Source: Marinobacter lipolyticus SM19
Lineage (GTDB): Bacteria > Pseudomonadota > Gammaproteobacteria > Pseudomonadales > Oleiphilaceae
NCBI RefSeq assembly: GCF_000397065.2
Contig: NZ_KE007327.1
Coordinates: forward strand, 90,412 to 141,046
DNA length: 50,635 nucleotides
Direction: 5' to 3'
Positions 40,987 to 48,132 of the stretch are shown piece after piece (position 1 is the stretch's first letter; the number at the start of each line of letters is the position of its first letter). The notes beneath the pieces were generated by a model, which was given only the letters and a program-made list of their open reading frames with translations, did not search any database and had not been told where the DNA came from. The translations under genes were made by a program, and so were the position numbers.

Positions 40987-42171
40987 TCAGGCCCCTCCCT
41001 TCGCGTGTTCGGCACTCTTAGGATAGGCGTCCGGGTGCCGACGGATATGGGCCTTGAGCTTTTCGAACTGATCGGCGAGGGCTGGTGGTACCTCGTCGTA
41101 GACATCGCTGACCAGCGTATCAAGTGCTGGTGGCGGCCGCTTCTGCGCCCGTTTCATGGTTTCGAGCACCTCGCGGCGCATGTTTTCCTGCAGCTGTTTC
41201 TCGTCGTCTTCATTCCACCACTTCTTGCTTTCGAGCCAGAGTCGCATCCGCAGAATCGGATCTTTCTCACGCCACACGGCCTCCTCGTCCTTGCTGCGAT
41301 AGCCGGACGGGTCGTCGGAAGAGGAGTGGGCGGCGAGGCGATAGCTCATGGCTTCGATCAGTACCGGTCGATTGTGCTCCACCGCCAGGCTGCGTGCGGC
41401 GCGGGTGGCCTCGTGCATGGCGAGAATGTCGTTACCGTCCACCCGGATGACGTCCATCTTGTAGCCGTAGGCCCGGGGTGCAACACCGTCGGCGGCGAAC
41501 TGTTCGGCAGCCGGGGTAGAAATGGCGTAGCCGTTGTTGCGGCACAGGAAAATCACCGGAACGCGATGGACGGCAGCCATGTTCAGGGCGGCGTGGAAGT
41601 CACCTTCTGATGCGGCGCCTTCGCCGAAGTAGGTTATGGTGCAATGACCGTCGCCCGCCATTTTCTGGCCATAGGCGTAACCGGTGGCCTGGGGAATCTG
41701 CGTGGCCAGCGGCGATGAGATGGTCATGTAGTTCAGCTTGCTGGAGCCATAGTGAACAGGCATCTGGCGCCCCTTGCCATAGTCCAGTTCGTTGCCGAAC
41801 AGCTGATTCATGAACTCATCGATGGTGAAGCCGCGATAGACCAGTGCGCCCTGTTCCCGATACTGCGCCATGATCATGTCGCTGTCGTCCAGCGCCGCGG
41901 CGCTACCGATCACCGCAGCTTCCTCGCCGGTGCATTGCATGTAGAAGCTCAGGCGCCCCTGGCGCTGGGCGGCAAGCATGCGCTCATCGAGAATCCGGGT
42001 GGTGACCATCGACCGGTAGATGCGCAGGGCTTTCTCTTTATCTAGCTTCGGCGCTTTGGCGCCCTTGTAGAGCGAGCCGTCCTGCTTCAACAGTTTGAAG
42101 GTGGGAATTCGAAATTCCGCACCGTCGGTAAAGACCGGGGAATAAACAACTTTCGATTTTGTTGTTGTCAT
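40987..42171 (-). CDS. bkdA1: Branched-chain 2-oxoacid dehydrogenase E1 alpha subunit
   Basis: A 394-residue decarboxylase subunit. The thiamine diphosphate motif is [20 protein letters not shown] to [11 protein letters not shown], and [40 protein letters not shown] and [17 protein letters not shown] align from memory with human BCKDHA much better than with pyruvate or acetoin E1. The phospho-loop region [16 protein letters not shown] corresponds to the serine loop regulated in mitochondria. The start at 42171 (AGAGGA 3-8 nt upstream) is preferred over the ATG at 42246, whose extra 25 residues include a leader hairpin region. First gene of the bkd operon. Confidence 0.94.
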   Translation of the reverse strand: MTTTKSKVVYSPVFTDGAEFRIPTFKLLKQDGSLYKGAKAPKLDKEKALRIYRSMVTTRILDERMLAAQRQGRLSFYMQCTGEEAAVIGSAAALDDSDMIMAQYREQGALVYRGFTIDEFMNQLFGNELDYGKGRQMPVHYGSSKLNYMTISSPLATQIPQATGYAYGQKMAGDGHCTITYFGEGAASEGDFHAALNMAAVHRVPVIFLCRNNGYAISTPAAEQFAADGVAPRAYGYKMDVIRVDGNDILAMHEATRAARSLAVEHNRPVLIEAMSYRLAAHSSSDDPSGYRSKDEEAVWREKDPILRMRLWLESKKWWNEDDEKQLQENMRREVLETMKRAQKRPPPALDTLVSDVYDEVPPALADQFEKLKAHIRRHPDAYPKSAEHAKGGA

Positions 42172-42206
42172 AATCCTCTTCCTGGGGTGTTGGCCTGAGG
42201 AACAAA

Positions 42207-42225
42207 ACACCCCTTGTGGGGGTGT
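42207..42225 (-). promoter_or_regulatory. Leader hairpin before bkdA1 (attenuator-like)
   Basis: On the minus strand ACACCCC and GGGGTGT form a 7-bp stem with a short loop, followed by TTTTG. It is 36 bp upstream of the bkdA1 start and looks like a weak terminator, so it may attenuate the operon or close an upstream transcript. No leader peptide is evident. Confidence 0.4.
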
Positions 42226-42374
42226 CGATGATGTCATTGTAGCCAATCTGGCAGGATCTGGTGTGGCCCTGTCAGTGCTACATGGTGTTTACCTTAACGT
42301 AAACTGCTGCTTTCGGGTAGACCCGGTGAGCAGATTTTGATCTTCGGATTCCCCAGTTGTAGGCAAGTGACTGA

Positions 42375-42917
42375 TTATTCTGGGTAGAGAGGGGCGGGCG
42401 TAATGCTGACCAGAGTGTCCTCGTTACCGATACTCACTTCGCCGTCCTGGATGGTGCACTGCAGGTTCATGCCGCGTTTGGCCAGGCTGGCGAGTGCTTC
42501 GGTGTCGTCCTGTGGCAGGTCAATGATGGTCAGGTTGTTGAAGCGGGTCAGCTTGCCATGATGCTTTTCCCACCACAGGGGCACGGCGCGGCCGCCGTAG
42601 GTATACAGGATAACCTGATCCGATCGATTGCAGGCTTTGCGCAGGCGACTTTCGTCAGGCAGGCCGAGTTCTATCCACAATTCGATTTCATCACTCAGGC
42701 TTTTCCGCCACAGGTCCGGTTCGTCGTCCGTGCTGATCCCCTTGGTGAATTCCAGATGCTCACTGGCGTTCAGCACGAACGCGAGCAGGCGAATCATCAT
42801 GCGCTCATCGGTTTCCGAAGGGTGGCGGGCAATGGTGAGGTGGTGATCACCATAGTATTGCCGGTCCATGTCGGCGATGTTGAGTGTTGCCTTGAAGATC
42901 GTTGCCTTGAGCGCCAT
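42375..42917 (-). CDS. yaeQ: YaeQ family protein
   Basis: A 180-residue protein that reads as YaeQ from end to end: MALKATIFKATLNIADMDRQ, YYGDHHLTIARHPSETDERM, DEPDLWRKSL, IELWIELGLPDESRLRKACN, and YGGRAVPLWWEKH. YaeQ has a PD-(D/E)XK-like nuclease fold; an old report of compensating for loss of RfaH in E. coli was later doubted, so its role is open. The frame extends to an ATG at 43052, but the added 45 residues cross the upstream Fur-like site and lack homology. The start at 42917 gives the usual length and has GCAGGAAG 7 nt before it. Confidence 0.9.
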   Translation of the reverse strand: MALKATIFKATLNIADMDRQYYGDHHLTIARHPSETDERMMIRLLAFVLNASEHLEFTKGISTDDEPDLWRKSLSDEIELWIELGLPDESRLRKACNRSDQVILYTYGGRAVPLWWEKHHGKLTRFNNLTIIDLPQDDTEALASLAKRGMNLQCTIQDGEVSIGNEDTLVSITPAPLYPE

Positions 42918-43043
42918 TGGGCTTCCTGCGGTTGTTTTGACTGGTGATATGTGGGCAGTGTAATTCAAATGGCCTGGTTCTGAGAGGCCATTGATGCACC
43001 TATTCGCATAAAAATTGCTCACAGGGGTTGCAAAGCTGCATGC

Positions 43044-43061
43044 AAATAACAATAATTATCA
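43044..43061. promoter_or_regulatory. Fur-box-like site upstream of bfd
   Basis: AAATAACAATAATTATCA resembles the Fur consensus (repeated NATWAT units: AATAAC, AATAAT, then ATTATC overlapping). It is 32-49 bp before the bfd start, and bfd is commonly iron-repressed. The match is moderate by eye. Confidence 0.55.
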
Positions 43062-43092
43062 CTAGCTTTCATTGGGCCGTGAGTGACCTCTT

Positions 43093-43299
43093 ATGTATGT
43101 ATGCCTTTGTCATGGTGTAACAGACCGCGAAATTCGTGAAGCCGCCGATAACGGCGTCAGTTCCATGCGTCAGCTTGGCAAGGAACTTGGCGTTGGAACC
43201 CAGTGTGGCCGTTGTGCCTGTACCGCGCGGGAAATTCTGCGTGAAAGTCGCACTCCGGATTATCTGGCCATGGCAAATATGCTGGCTCAGCCCGCCTGA
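43093..43299 (+). CDS. bfd: Bacterioferritin-associated ferredoxin
   Basis: A 68-residue 2Fe-2S protein. The cluster ligands are in CLCHGVTDREIREA (Cys4, Cys6) and GTQCGRCACTAREIL (CGRC), the exact Bfd arrangement. Bfd docks on bacterioferritin and reduces its stored iron so it can leave. The gene precedes bacterioferritin by 96 bp in the same direction. The Fur-like site upstream suggests induction under iron limitation, when stored iron must be mobilised. Confidence 0.95.
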   Translation: MYVCLCHGVTDREIREAADNGVSSMRQLGKELGVGTQCGRCACTAREILRESRTPDYLAMANMLAQPA

Positions 43300-43395
43300 T
43301 CGGGCATTGCTGCGATCATTTCCCATTTGTGATTTTTTCTCCCCGAAGGAAGGTCTATCCTGTATGGATTGCCCATCCAAGTAAGGAGAAACGTC

Positions 43396-43872
43396 ATGAA
43401 AGGCGACAAGAAAGTCATCCAGTTCCTGAATAAAGTACTCACCAACGAACTCACTGCCATCAATCAGTATTACCTGCATGCCAAGATGTATAAAGATTGG
43501 GGCATCACCAAGTTGGCGGCCAAGGAATACGAAGAATCCATTGATGAAATGAAGCACGCCGATGTGCTGATCGAGCGTATTCTTTTCCTCGAAGGCCTTC
43601 CTAACCTGCAGGATCTGAACAAACTACTGGTTGGCGAAAATGTCGAAGAGATGCTGTCCTGTGATCTCAAGCTGGAGCTAACAGCCCATGCGGATCTGAA
43701 GGAAGCCATCCTTTACTGTGAAGAAATCAAAGACTACACCAGCCGTGAGTTGTTCCGCAGTATCCTGGACAGCGAAGAAGAGCACATCGACTGGCTGGAA
43801 ACGCAGCTGGAAATGGTTGGCCAGATGGGTATTCAGAACTACATTCAACTGCAATCGTCTGCTGCGGAGTAA
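43396..43872 (+). CDS. bfr: Bacterioferritin
   Basis: A 158-residue iron-storage subunit that forms a 24-mer shell. The diiron ferroxidase ligands are in place: Glu18 in [10 protein letters not shown], Glu51 and His54 in DEMKHAD, Glu94, and Glu127/His130 in SEEEHIDWL. Met52 in DEMKHAD is the haem axial ligand, so this is the haem-binding Bfr type. The ATG at 43396 has AAGGAG 8-13 nt upstream; an ATG at 43369 would add 9 unlikely residues. Followed 9 bp later by manB. Confidence 0.95.
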   Translation: MKGDKKVIQFLNKVLTNELTAINQYYLHAKMYKDWGITKLAAKEYEESIDEMKHADVLIERILFLEGLPNLQDLNKLLVGENVEEMLSCDLKLELTAHADLKEAILYCEEIKDYTSRELFRSILDSEEEHIDWLETQLEMVGQMGIQNYIQLQSSAAE

Positions 43873-43881
43873 CTCCAGACA

Positions 43882-45240
43882 ATGGACTTGTCCTGTTTTA
43901 AAGCCTATGACCTGCGCGGCCGTGTGCCGGATCAACTCAACCCGACACTGGCCGAGAGAATTGGCAGGGCCTATGTGGAAGTGACGGGTGCCAAAAAAGT
44001 GATAGTTGGCTATGACATCCGCCTGTCGAGTCCTGAAATTTCCGAAGCGCTCAGCTCAGGTTTGATGGCTGCCGGCGCGGATGTGTTCGACATTGGATTG
44101 TGCGGTACTGAGCAGGTCTACTTCGCCACCAGCCATTACAAAATGGATGGCGGCATCATGGTGACGGCCAGCCACAACCCGAAAGACCACAACGGCATGA
44201 AAATGGTAGGGCCGGAATCCCGGCCCATCAGCTCCGATAACGGCCTCAATGACATCCGCGACCGAGTCCCGGAACCGTTTGGCGACGCGCCGGTCCTGGG
44301 ACGGTATGAGCCTTTGGAAGTCATGGGCGCCTATATCGACCACCTTCTCGGCTACGTCGATGCCCCAGCGCTGAAGCCTCTGAAAATCGTGGTAAACGCT
44401 GGTAACGGCGGTGCCGGCCTGGTGATTGACCAGCTGGAACAGCACCTGCCATTCGAGTTCATCAAGGTGCATCACCAGCCCGATGGCCACTTTCCGAATG
44501 GCGTGCCCAATCCCATCCTGGAAGAAAACCGTGCTGCCACAGCCGAGGCGGTCAAAGCCAGCGGGGCAGCCATGGGCATCGCCTGGGATGGCGACTACGA
44601 CCGTTGCTTCTTCTTTGACGAGAATGGCCGATTCATCGAGGGTTATTACATCGTTGGCCTGCTGGCGGACCAGTTCCTTCGCAAGACCGGTGGCGGCAAA
44701 GTCATCCACGACCCACGCCTGACCTGGAATACCCTGGATCTGGTCAAGGCTGCCGGCGGTGAAGCCATCGAAAGCAAAACCGGCCACGCCTTCATCAAAC
44801 AGCGCATGCGCGATGAAGACGCGGTGTACGGTGGCGAAATGAGCGCCCACCATTACTTCCGCGACTTCGCTTACTGCGACAGCGGCATGATCCCCTGGTT
44901 ACTGGTGGCAGAACGCCTGTGCCAGTCTGGCCAGCCACTATCATCACTGATCGACGCCAGAATCGAAGCCTACCCGGCCAGCGGCGAGATCAACCGCACC
45001 ATCGCCGATCCCCCCAAAGTCATCGCCGCCATCGAGGCCGCCTACGGCGCCAATGCCAAAAGCGTCAGCCACGTTGACGGGGTGAGCGTGGAGTTCGACA
45101 ACTGGCGTTTCAACCTGCGGATGTCCAACACCGAACCGGTCGTTCGCCTGAACGTTGAGTCCCGTGGGGACATTGCTTTGATGGAAGCGAAAACAGCAGA
45201 GCTGTTATCAGAAATGGAGCGTTTGAATAGCGAAGGCTGA
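43882..45240 (+). CDS. manB: Phosphomannomutase (CpsG/ManB type)
   Basis: A 452-residue alpha-D-phosphohexomutase that interconverts mannose-6-phosphate and mannose-1-phosphate for GDP-mannose synthesis. The phosphoserine loop TASHNPKDHNGMK, the magnesium loop WDGDYDRCFFFDENG, the sugar loop GGEMSAHHYFRDFAYCDSGM and the phosphate loop SNTEPVVRLNVESRG are all intact. From memory it aligns strongly with E. coli CpsG/ManB (456 residues), more than with AlgC. GDP-mannose would feed exopolysaccharide or LPS; no partner gene is in the window. It begins 9 bp after bfr but probably reflects chance adjacency in function. Confidence 0.93.
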   Translation: MDLSCFKAYDLRGRVPDQLNPTLAERIGRAYVEVTGAKKVIVGYDIRLSSPEISEALSSGLMAAGADVFDIGLCGTEQVYFATSHYKMDGGIMVTASHNPKDHNGMKMVGPESRPISSDNGLNDIRDRVPEPFGDAPVLGRYEPLEVMGAYIDHLLGYVDAPALKPLKIVVNAGNGGAGLVIDQLEQHLPFEFIKVHHQPDGHFPNGVPNPILEENRAATAEAVKASGAAMGIAWDGDYDRCFFFDENGRFIEGYYIVGLLADQFLRKTGGGKVIHDPRLTWNTLDLVKAAGGEAIESKTGHAFIKQRMRDEDAVYGGEMSAHHYFRDFAYCDSGMIPWLLVAERLCQSGQPLSSLIDARIEAYPASGEINRTIADPPKVIAAIEAAYGANAKSVSHVDGVSVEFDNWRFNLRMSNTEPVVRLNVESRGDIALMEAKTAELLSEMERLNSEG

Positions 45241-45254
45241 CTCCAGAAGTTTGG

Positions 45255-45368
45255 GCCAGTCAGGCGGGTATGGATTTCAGAAACTGTGCGGAGCCATGGA
45301 TGGCGGAGCCCAAGCGCCACATGGATGTGCTTGAGCGTGTTTCTGAAATCCATACCCGCCTGACTGGC
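45255..45368. repeat. Perfect 30-bp inverted repeat element between convergent genes
   Basis: Bases 45255-45284 and 45339-45368 are exact inverted complements of 30 nt (arms contain GTCAGGCGGGTATGG and CCATACCCGCCTGAC), around a 54-nt centre that itself reads GGAGCCATGGATGGCGGAGC and further on CACATGGATGTG. Outside the arms TTTGGG on the left pairs with CCCAAA on the right after a 6-nt bulge. It lies between manB and pldA, which converge, and would terminate both. Its length, and a centre I believe recurs in related genomes, suggest a dispersed repeat. Confidence 0.9.
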
Positions 45369-45382
45369 TTTGCACCCAAAGC

Positions 45383-46543
45383 TCAAAGCCAGTCATTCAG
45401 CATAATGCCAATGCCCACCCTCTGAATCCTCTCATTGTAATCAATCAGACTCTCGCCATACCCATTGTAATACTGGAAGAACCCCTTAAGAGTGTCGCCC
45501 ATCGGAAAGCTGTACCCAAACTCCACCGACGTCTTGTTGTCATGGGAGCGCAGGTTATTCCGCAGCTTCAGGGAGAACGTCCGATCCTCCGTCAGCTTGT
45601 AGACCGCCAGATAATTTGCGTGGCCGGCAAAGCGTTCAATGTCAGGATTATCATCCTTGTCATCGCTCTCCGGCAGACGGTACCAGGGCTGCACAAGAAA
45701 CAGCCAGCGATTGTAGCTGTACCCGATGGAGGCCATGATCCGGTTCCAACTGCGGGAACGGGGCTCCGACTGCCCATTGGACTGATGGTTCAGCCCCAGG
45801 GTAATCCCGCTGAGGGTGCCGGGGCCGACATCATAGTCCGCCTGGTAGCGCAGGAAAATCTCCGGCTCAAAGTTGGTTTCCCGGAAAGGTGCGGAATCTT
45901 CGGTATTGTAGACCTGCCAGAAAGATTGTTGGGTGTAGCCAAACCAGAGCGTTGTCCGGTCATCCAGCAGGCCGGTCAGCAAGGGCACCTTGAAACTGAT
46001 CTGATACTTGGCCTCTTTATTGTCGAGGGAGTGATCGTAGCGGCTTTCTCCCAGTCGCGGGCTGACGGGAACATCGTTCGGTGTATCCACCCATGTGAAG
46101 GGTAGGATGTAGGTTGGGCGGTGGCCAACGAAGCTGCCTGAAAAGGAAAAGATCGCTTTTTCTGTGGCAGTGTAGCGCTTCACCAGCGCGGCCATAACGC
46201 CGCTATCCCCGTCTCCGGTGTCAGCGGACGAATCCTCGACCTCCGCGTCCCCCTCCGCGACGTCGGCAGCCCCGTCATATTCAAGAGTATCGGTGGCTTC
46301 CTGGGCTCGCCGCGTTTCTTCCGTTCCGGCTTTTTCCTGCGCTTTCTCGGGAGCGTTGATGCTGTCATAGCAGGCCAGACGCTGAATGCCATCGTCAATC
46401 AGCGCGCAGTCTTCCAGGGTCAGGTCATCCGTAGGGGCTGGCTCACCAGACTGACCATATCCCGGAGCAGGGAGCAGACTGGCCGCAACCAGGGGGATGA
46501 GCGAAGAAGTAAATCGGGACGAAGCGCCGCGGGATGTATCCAT
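45383..46543 (-). CDS. pldA: Outer membrane phospholipase A (OMPLA)
   Basis: A 386-residue outer-membrane lipase that hydrolyses phospholipids misplaced in the outer leaflet. A signal peptide (ending near GYGQSG) and an acidic variable stretch (about residues 60-110) precede a 12-strand barrel. The active site is GLNHQSNGQSEPRSRSWNRI, holding His, Ser and Asn in the family spacing (HQSNG then NR). The N-terminal part LEDCALIDDGIQRLACYDSI is a Cys-containing periplasmic motif often found in proteobacterial PldA. It ends on a barrel-type C-terminus with terminal aromatics (NDWL). The convergent repeat element follows its stop. Confidence 0.92.
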   Translation of the reverse strand: MDTSRGASSRFTSSLIPLVAASLLPAPGYGQSGEPAPTDDLTLEDCALIDDGIQRLACYDSINAPEKAQEKAGTEETRRAQEATDTLEYDGAADVAEGDAEVEDSSADTGDGDSGVMAALVKRYTATEKAIFSFSGSFVGHRPTYILPFTWVDTPNDVPVSPRLGESRYDHSLDNKEAKYQISFKVPLLTGLLDDRTTLWFGYTQQSFWQVYNTEDSAPFRETNFEPEIFLRYQADYDVGPGTLSGITLGLNHQSNGQSEPRSRSWNRIMASIGYSYNRWLFLVQPWYRLPESDDKDDNPDIERFAGHANYLAVYKLTEDRTFSLKLRNNLRSHDNKTSVEFGYSFPMGDTLKGFFQYYNGYGESLIDYNERIQRVGIGIMLNDWL

Positions 46544-46558
46544 ATCCGCTATTCCTCA

Positions 46559-46891
46559 TTAGGCGTTAAGGCTGATCCAGGTATTAACGATGCCGTATAA
46601 CCAGACACCAATCAGTGTGATGGCGAGCAACGAGAAAACGACCTTGTGACGGGTCTTGTTATCGGCTTGCGCGGCGGCAACCCAGCGCAGGTACATCAGG
46701 CCGATAAAGCTGCAGAACACCGCCAGGCTGGCAAGGGCAGGGATCAGTAGCCACGCGGGATTGAGAGTGGCGCCATCGTCAACGCGTCCCGAAAACCAGG
46801 CCATGGAGGTCAGTAATACTGCAAGCGCGGCAAATTCCATTATCAGTAGAGGCTTGCGAAGTGGGTGGGGTGTTTTCTCGAGTTGTCGCAT
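46559..46891 (-). CDS. Small three-span membrane protein
   Basis: A 110-residue protein with membrane spans at about residues 15-34 (LLIMEFAALAVLLTSMAWFS), 45-68 (AWLLIPALASLAVFCSFIGL) and 85-106 (VVFSLLAITLIGVWLYGIV). I know no family for it. It ends 15 bp before the pldA start in the same direction and may be co-transcribed, but no functional link is evident. Confidence 0.72.
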   Translation of the reverse strand: MRQLEKTPHPLRKPLLIMEFAALAVLLTSMAWFSGRVDDGATLNPAWLLIPALASLAVFCSFIGLMYLRWVAAAQADNKTRHKVVFSLLAITLIGVWLYGIVNTWISLNA

Positions 46892-47035
46892 AATCCGGCA
46901 TTCCGCAGTGTGTGGTCGTTCCCTATGGTACCCGGAATGGCTCCCCCGGGCTCAGATGCTTACGAAACGGCAATTAAAATGGTTGAGATCAATTGTTGAT
47001 TTTGCACTTTGGTTTTTTTGCCTGGCCGCAGTCGC

Positions 47036-47041
47036 TATAAT
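47036..47041 (+). promoter_or_regulatory. Possible -10 element of the cytochrome gene
   Basis: A perfect TATAAT lies 41 bp before the cytochrome start codon. A clear -35 is missing; the T-rich stretch at 47013-47019 is at the right distance. Confidence 0.45.
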
Positions 47042-47082
47042 GCGGCGACTGATTATTATAACGCTCAAATGCGAGGTGCATT

Positions 47083-47502
47083 GTGAAGATGAAGAGAGTC
47101 CTGGCTGCTGTATTGCTTGGCTTTGGCCTGACAGCGGGTGCCGTAATGGCAAGTGTTGAAGACGAAATCCGTGCACGTATCGCCCCGGTGGGTGAGGTGT
47201 GTGTGCAGGGCGACGATTGCGGATCCGCAGCAGCGCCGGCTCAAGAAGCCAGCTCGGGACCTCGTTCTGGAGATGAAGTATACAGCGCGGTCTGTATGGC
47301 GTGCCATGATACAGGCGCAGCCGGTGCACCGAAAAAAGGTGATACCGCGGCCTGGAGTCCCCGTATTGATAAGGGGTTAGAAACCCTGGTAGATCATGCC
47401 ATCAACGGCTTTAACGCCATGCCTGCCAAAGGTGGCTGTAGCAACTGTCCCGACGAGGAAATTGAGGCTGCAGTAGAGTACCTGGTGTCTGAGAGTCAGT
47501 GA
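47083..47502 (+). CDS. Cytochrome c5-like protein
   Basis: A 139-residue periplasmic c-type cytochrome. A signal peptide (KRVLAAVLLGFGLTAGAVMA) is followed by a linker with two Cys (EVCVQGDDCG), then the haem site VYSAVCMACHDTG, the axial Met in NGFNAMPAKGGC, and a second Cys pair CSNC, which is the c5 disulfide signature. It likely ferries electrons to a terminal oxidase. The start is a GTG at 47083 with GAGG 6 nt upstream; an ATG at 47089 is possible. A strong terminator follows at 47528-47555. Confidence 0.92.
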   Translation: MKMKRVLAAVLLGFGLTAGAVMASVEDEIRARIAPVGEVCVQGDDCGSAAAPAQEASSGPRSGDEVYSAVCMACHDTGAAGAPKKGDTAAWSPRIDKGLETLVDHAINGFNAMPAKGGCSNCPDEEIEAAVEYLVSESQ

Positions 47503-47527
47503 GCCGATCAGCACAAAAAAGTTAACT

Positions 47528-47555
47528 GAAAAGCCCCGCTGAAGCGGGGCTTTTC
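47528..47555. terminator. Bidirectional rho-independent terminator
   Basis: GAAAAGCCCCGC and GCGGGGCTTTTC pair as a 12-bp perfect stem with loop TGAA, with A and T tracts in the arms, so it can stop both the cytochrome transcript and the convergent copper-oxidase unit. Confidence 0.93.
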
Positions 47556-47558
47556 GGT

Positions 47559-48122
47559 TTATTGGTGGGTTGGAGTGACATTGGCGGTCAAGGCGCGCCA
47601 GGAAAGCCGGCCGGTGATGGCCGACATCGCCTGCTGCCCTTGCCTGACTGGAATTCGCCATCCGGTCGCTGTGTCCGGATCAATGTGGCCGGCTGACAAT
47701 CGCGGATCCACCCAGCCAAAGGTGCCCGAGCCTGACACCTGAACCCAGGACGAGTCACCCCCTGAAGCACTGTTCTGGCTGTGAGTGACCACTTCCCAGA
47801 GACTGCTTTGGGTATTGGCCTCAACGCGGTCACGGTGGAATCTCAGGAAAGGTTCGTTGTCACTGTCGAAAACCGTCAACACTTCCTCTCCTCGGTAGCT
47901 GACCATGATGGCTGGCTTGGGCGCATCCAGTATCGTCACGCCCATGGCTTCAATACCGCCCTCCTGGAGGACGCTGGCCCGCACAATGCCCTCCGGAGTG
48001 CCTTCGGCACTCGGAGGTTGATGTGCGTTGCTTTGCCCGGGCACGACGCTTACCAGCGTCGTGCCCACCATCAATATAGCCAGACTGAGGGATCGAGTGT
48101 GACCTGAGTCTGTGCGTTTCAT
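47559..48122 (-). CDS. Exported protein of unknown function paired with the copper radical oxidase; mature N-terminal His predicted
   Basis: A 187-residue protein. After a signal peptide (MKRTDSGHTRSLSLAILMVG, continuing to GQSNA) the most natural cleavage, after SNA, leaves HQPPSAEG, so the mature protein would begin with histidine, the arrangement used in copper histidine-brace sites. Other His lie in FLRFHRDRV, VTHSQNS and SAGHIDPD. The middle (SYRGEEVLTVFDSDNEPFLR, SSWVQVSGSGTFGWVDPRLS) recalls a periplasmic domain found in actinobacterial copper-associated proteins, from memory and with low certainty. The start at 48122 has GGAG 8-11 nt upstream; the longer frame to 48203 runs into the previous gene. 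It starts 10 bp after the oxidase stop, so the two are co-expressed. Confidence 0.7.
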   Translation of the reverse strand: MKRTDSGHTRSLSLAILMVGTTLVSVVPGQSNAHQPPSAEGTPEGIVRASVLQEGGIEAMGVTILDAPKPAIMVSYRGEEVLTVFDSDNEPFLRFHRDRVEANTQSSLWEVVTHSQNSASGGDSSWVQVSGSGTFGWVDPRLSAGHIDPDTATGWRIPVRQGQQAMSAITGRLSWRALTANVTPTHQ

Positions 48123-48132
48123 CTTTGCTCCT

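Noticed and set aside
38386..42171. Acetoin or pyruvate dehydrogenase instead of branched-chain
   Set aside because: E1 alpha and beta segments match branched-chain subunits ([27 protein letters not shown] loop) better, and no acetoin genes are nearby.
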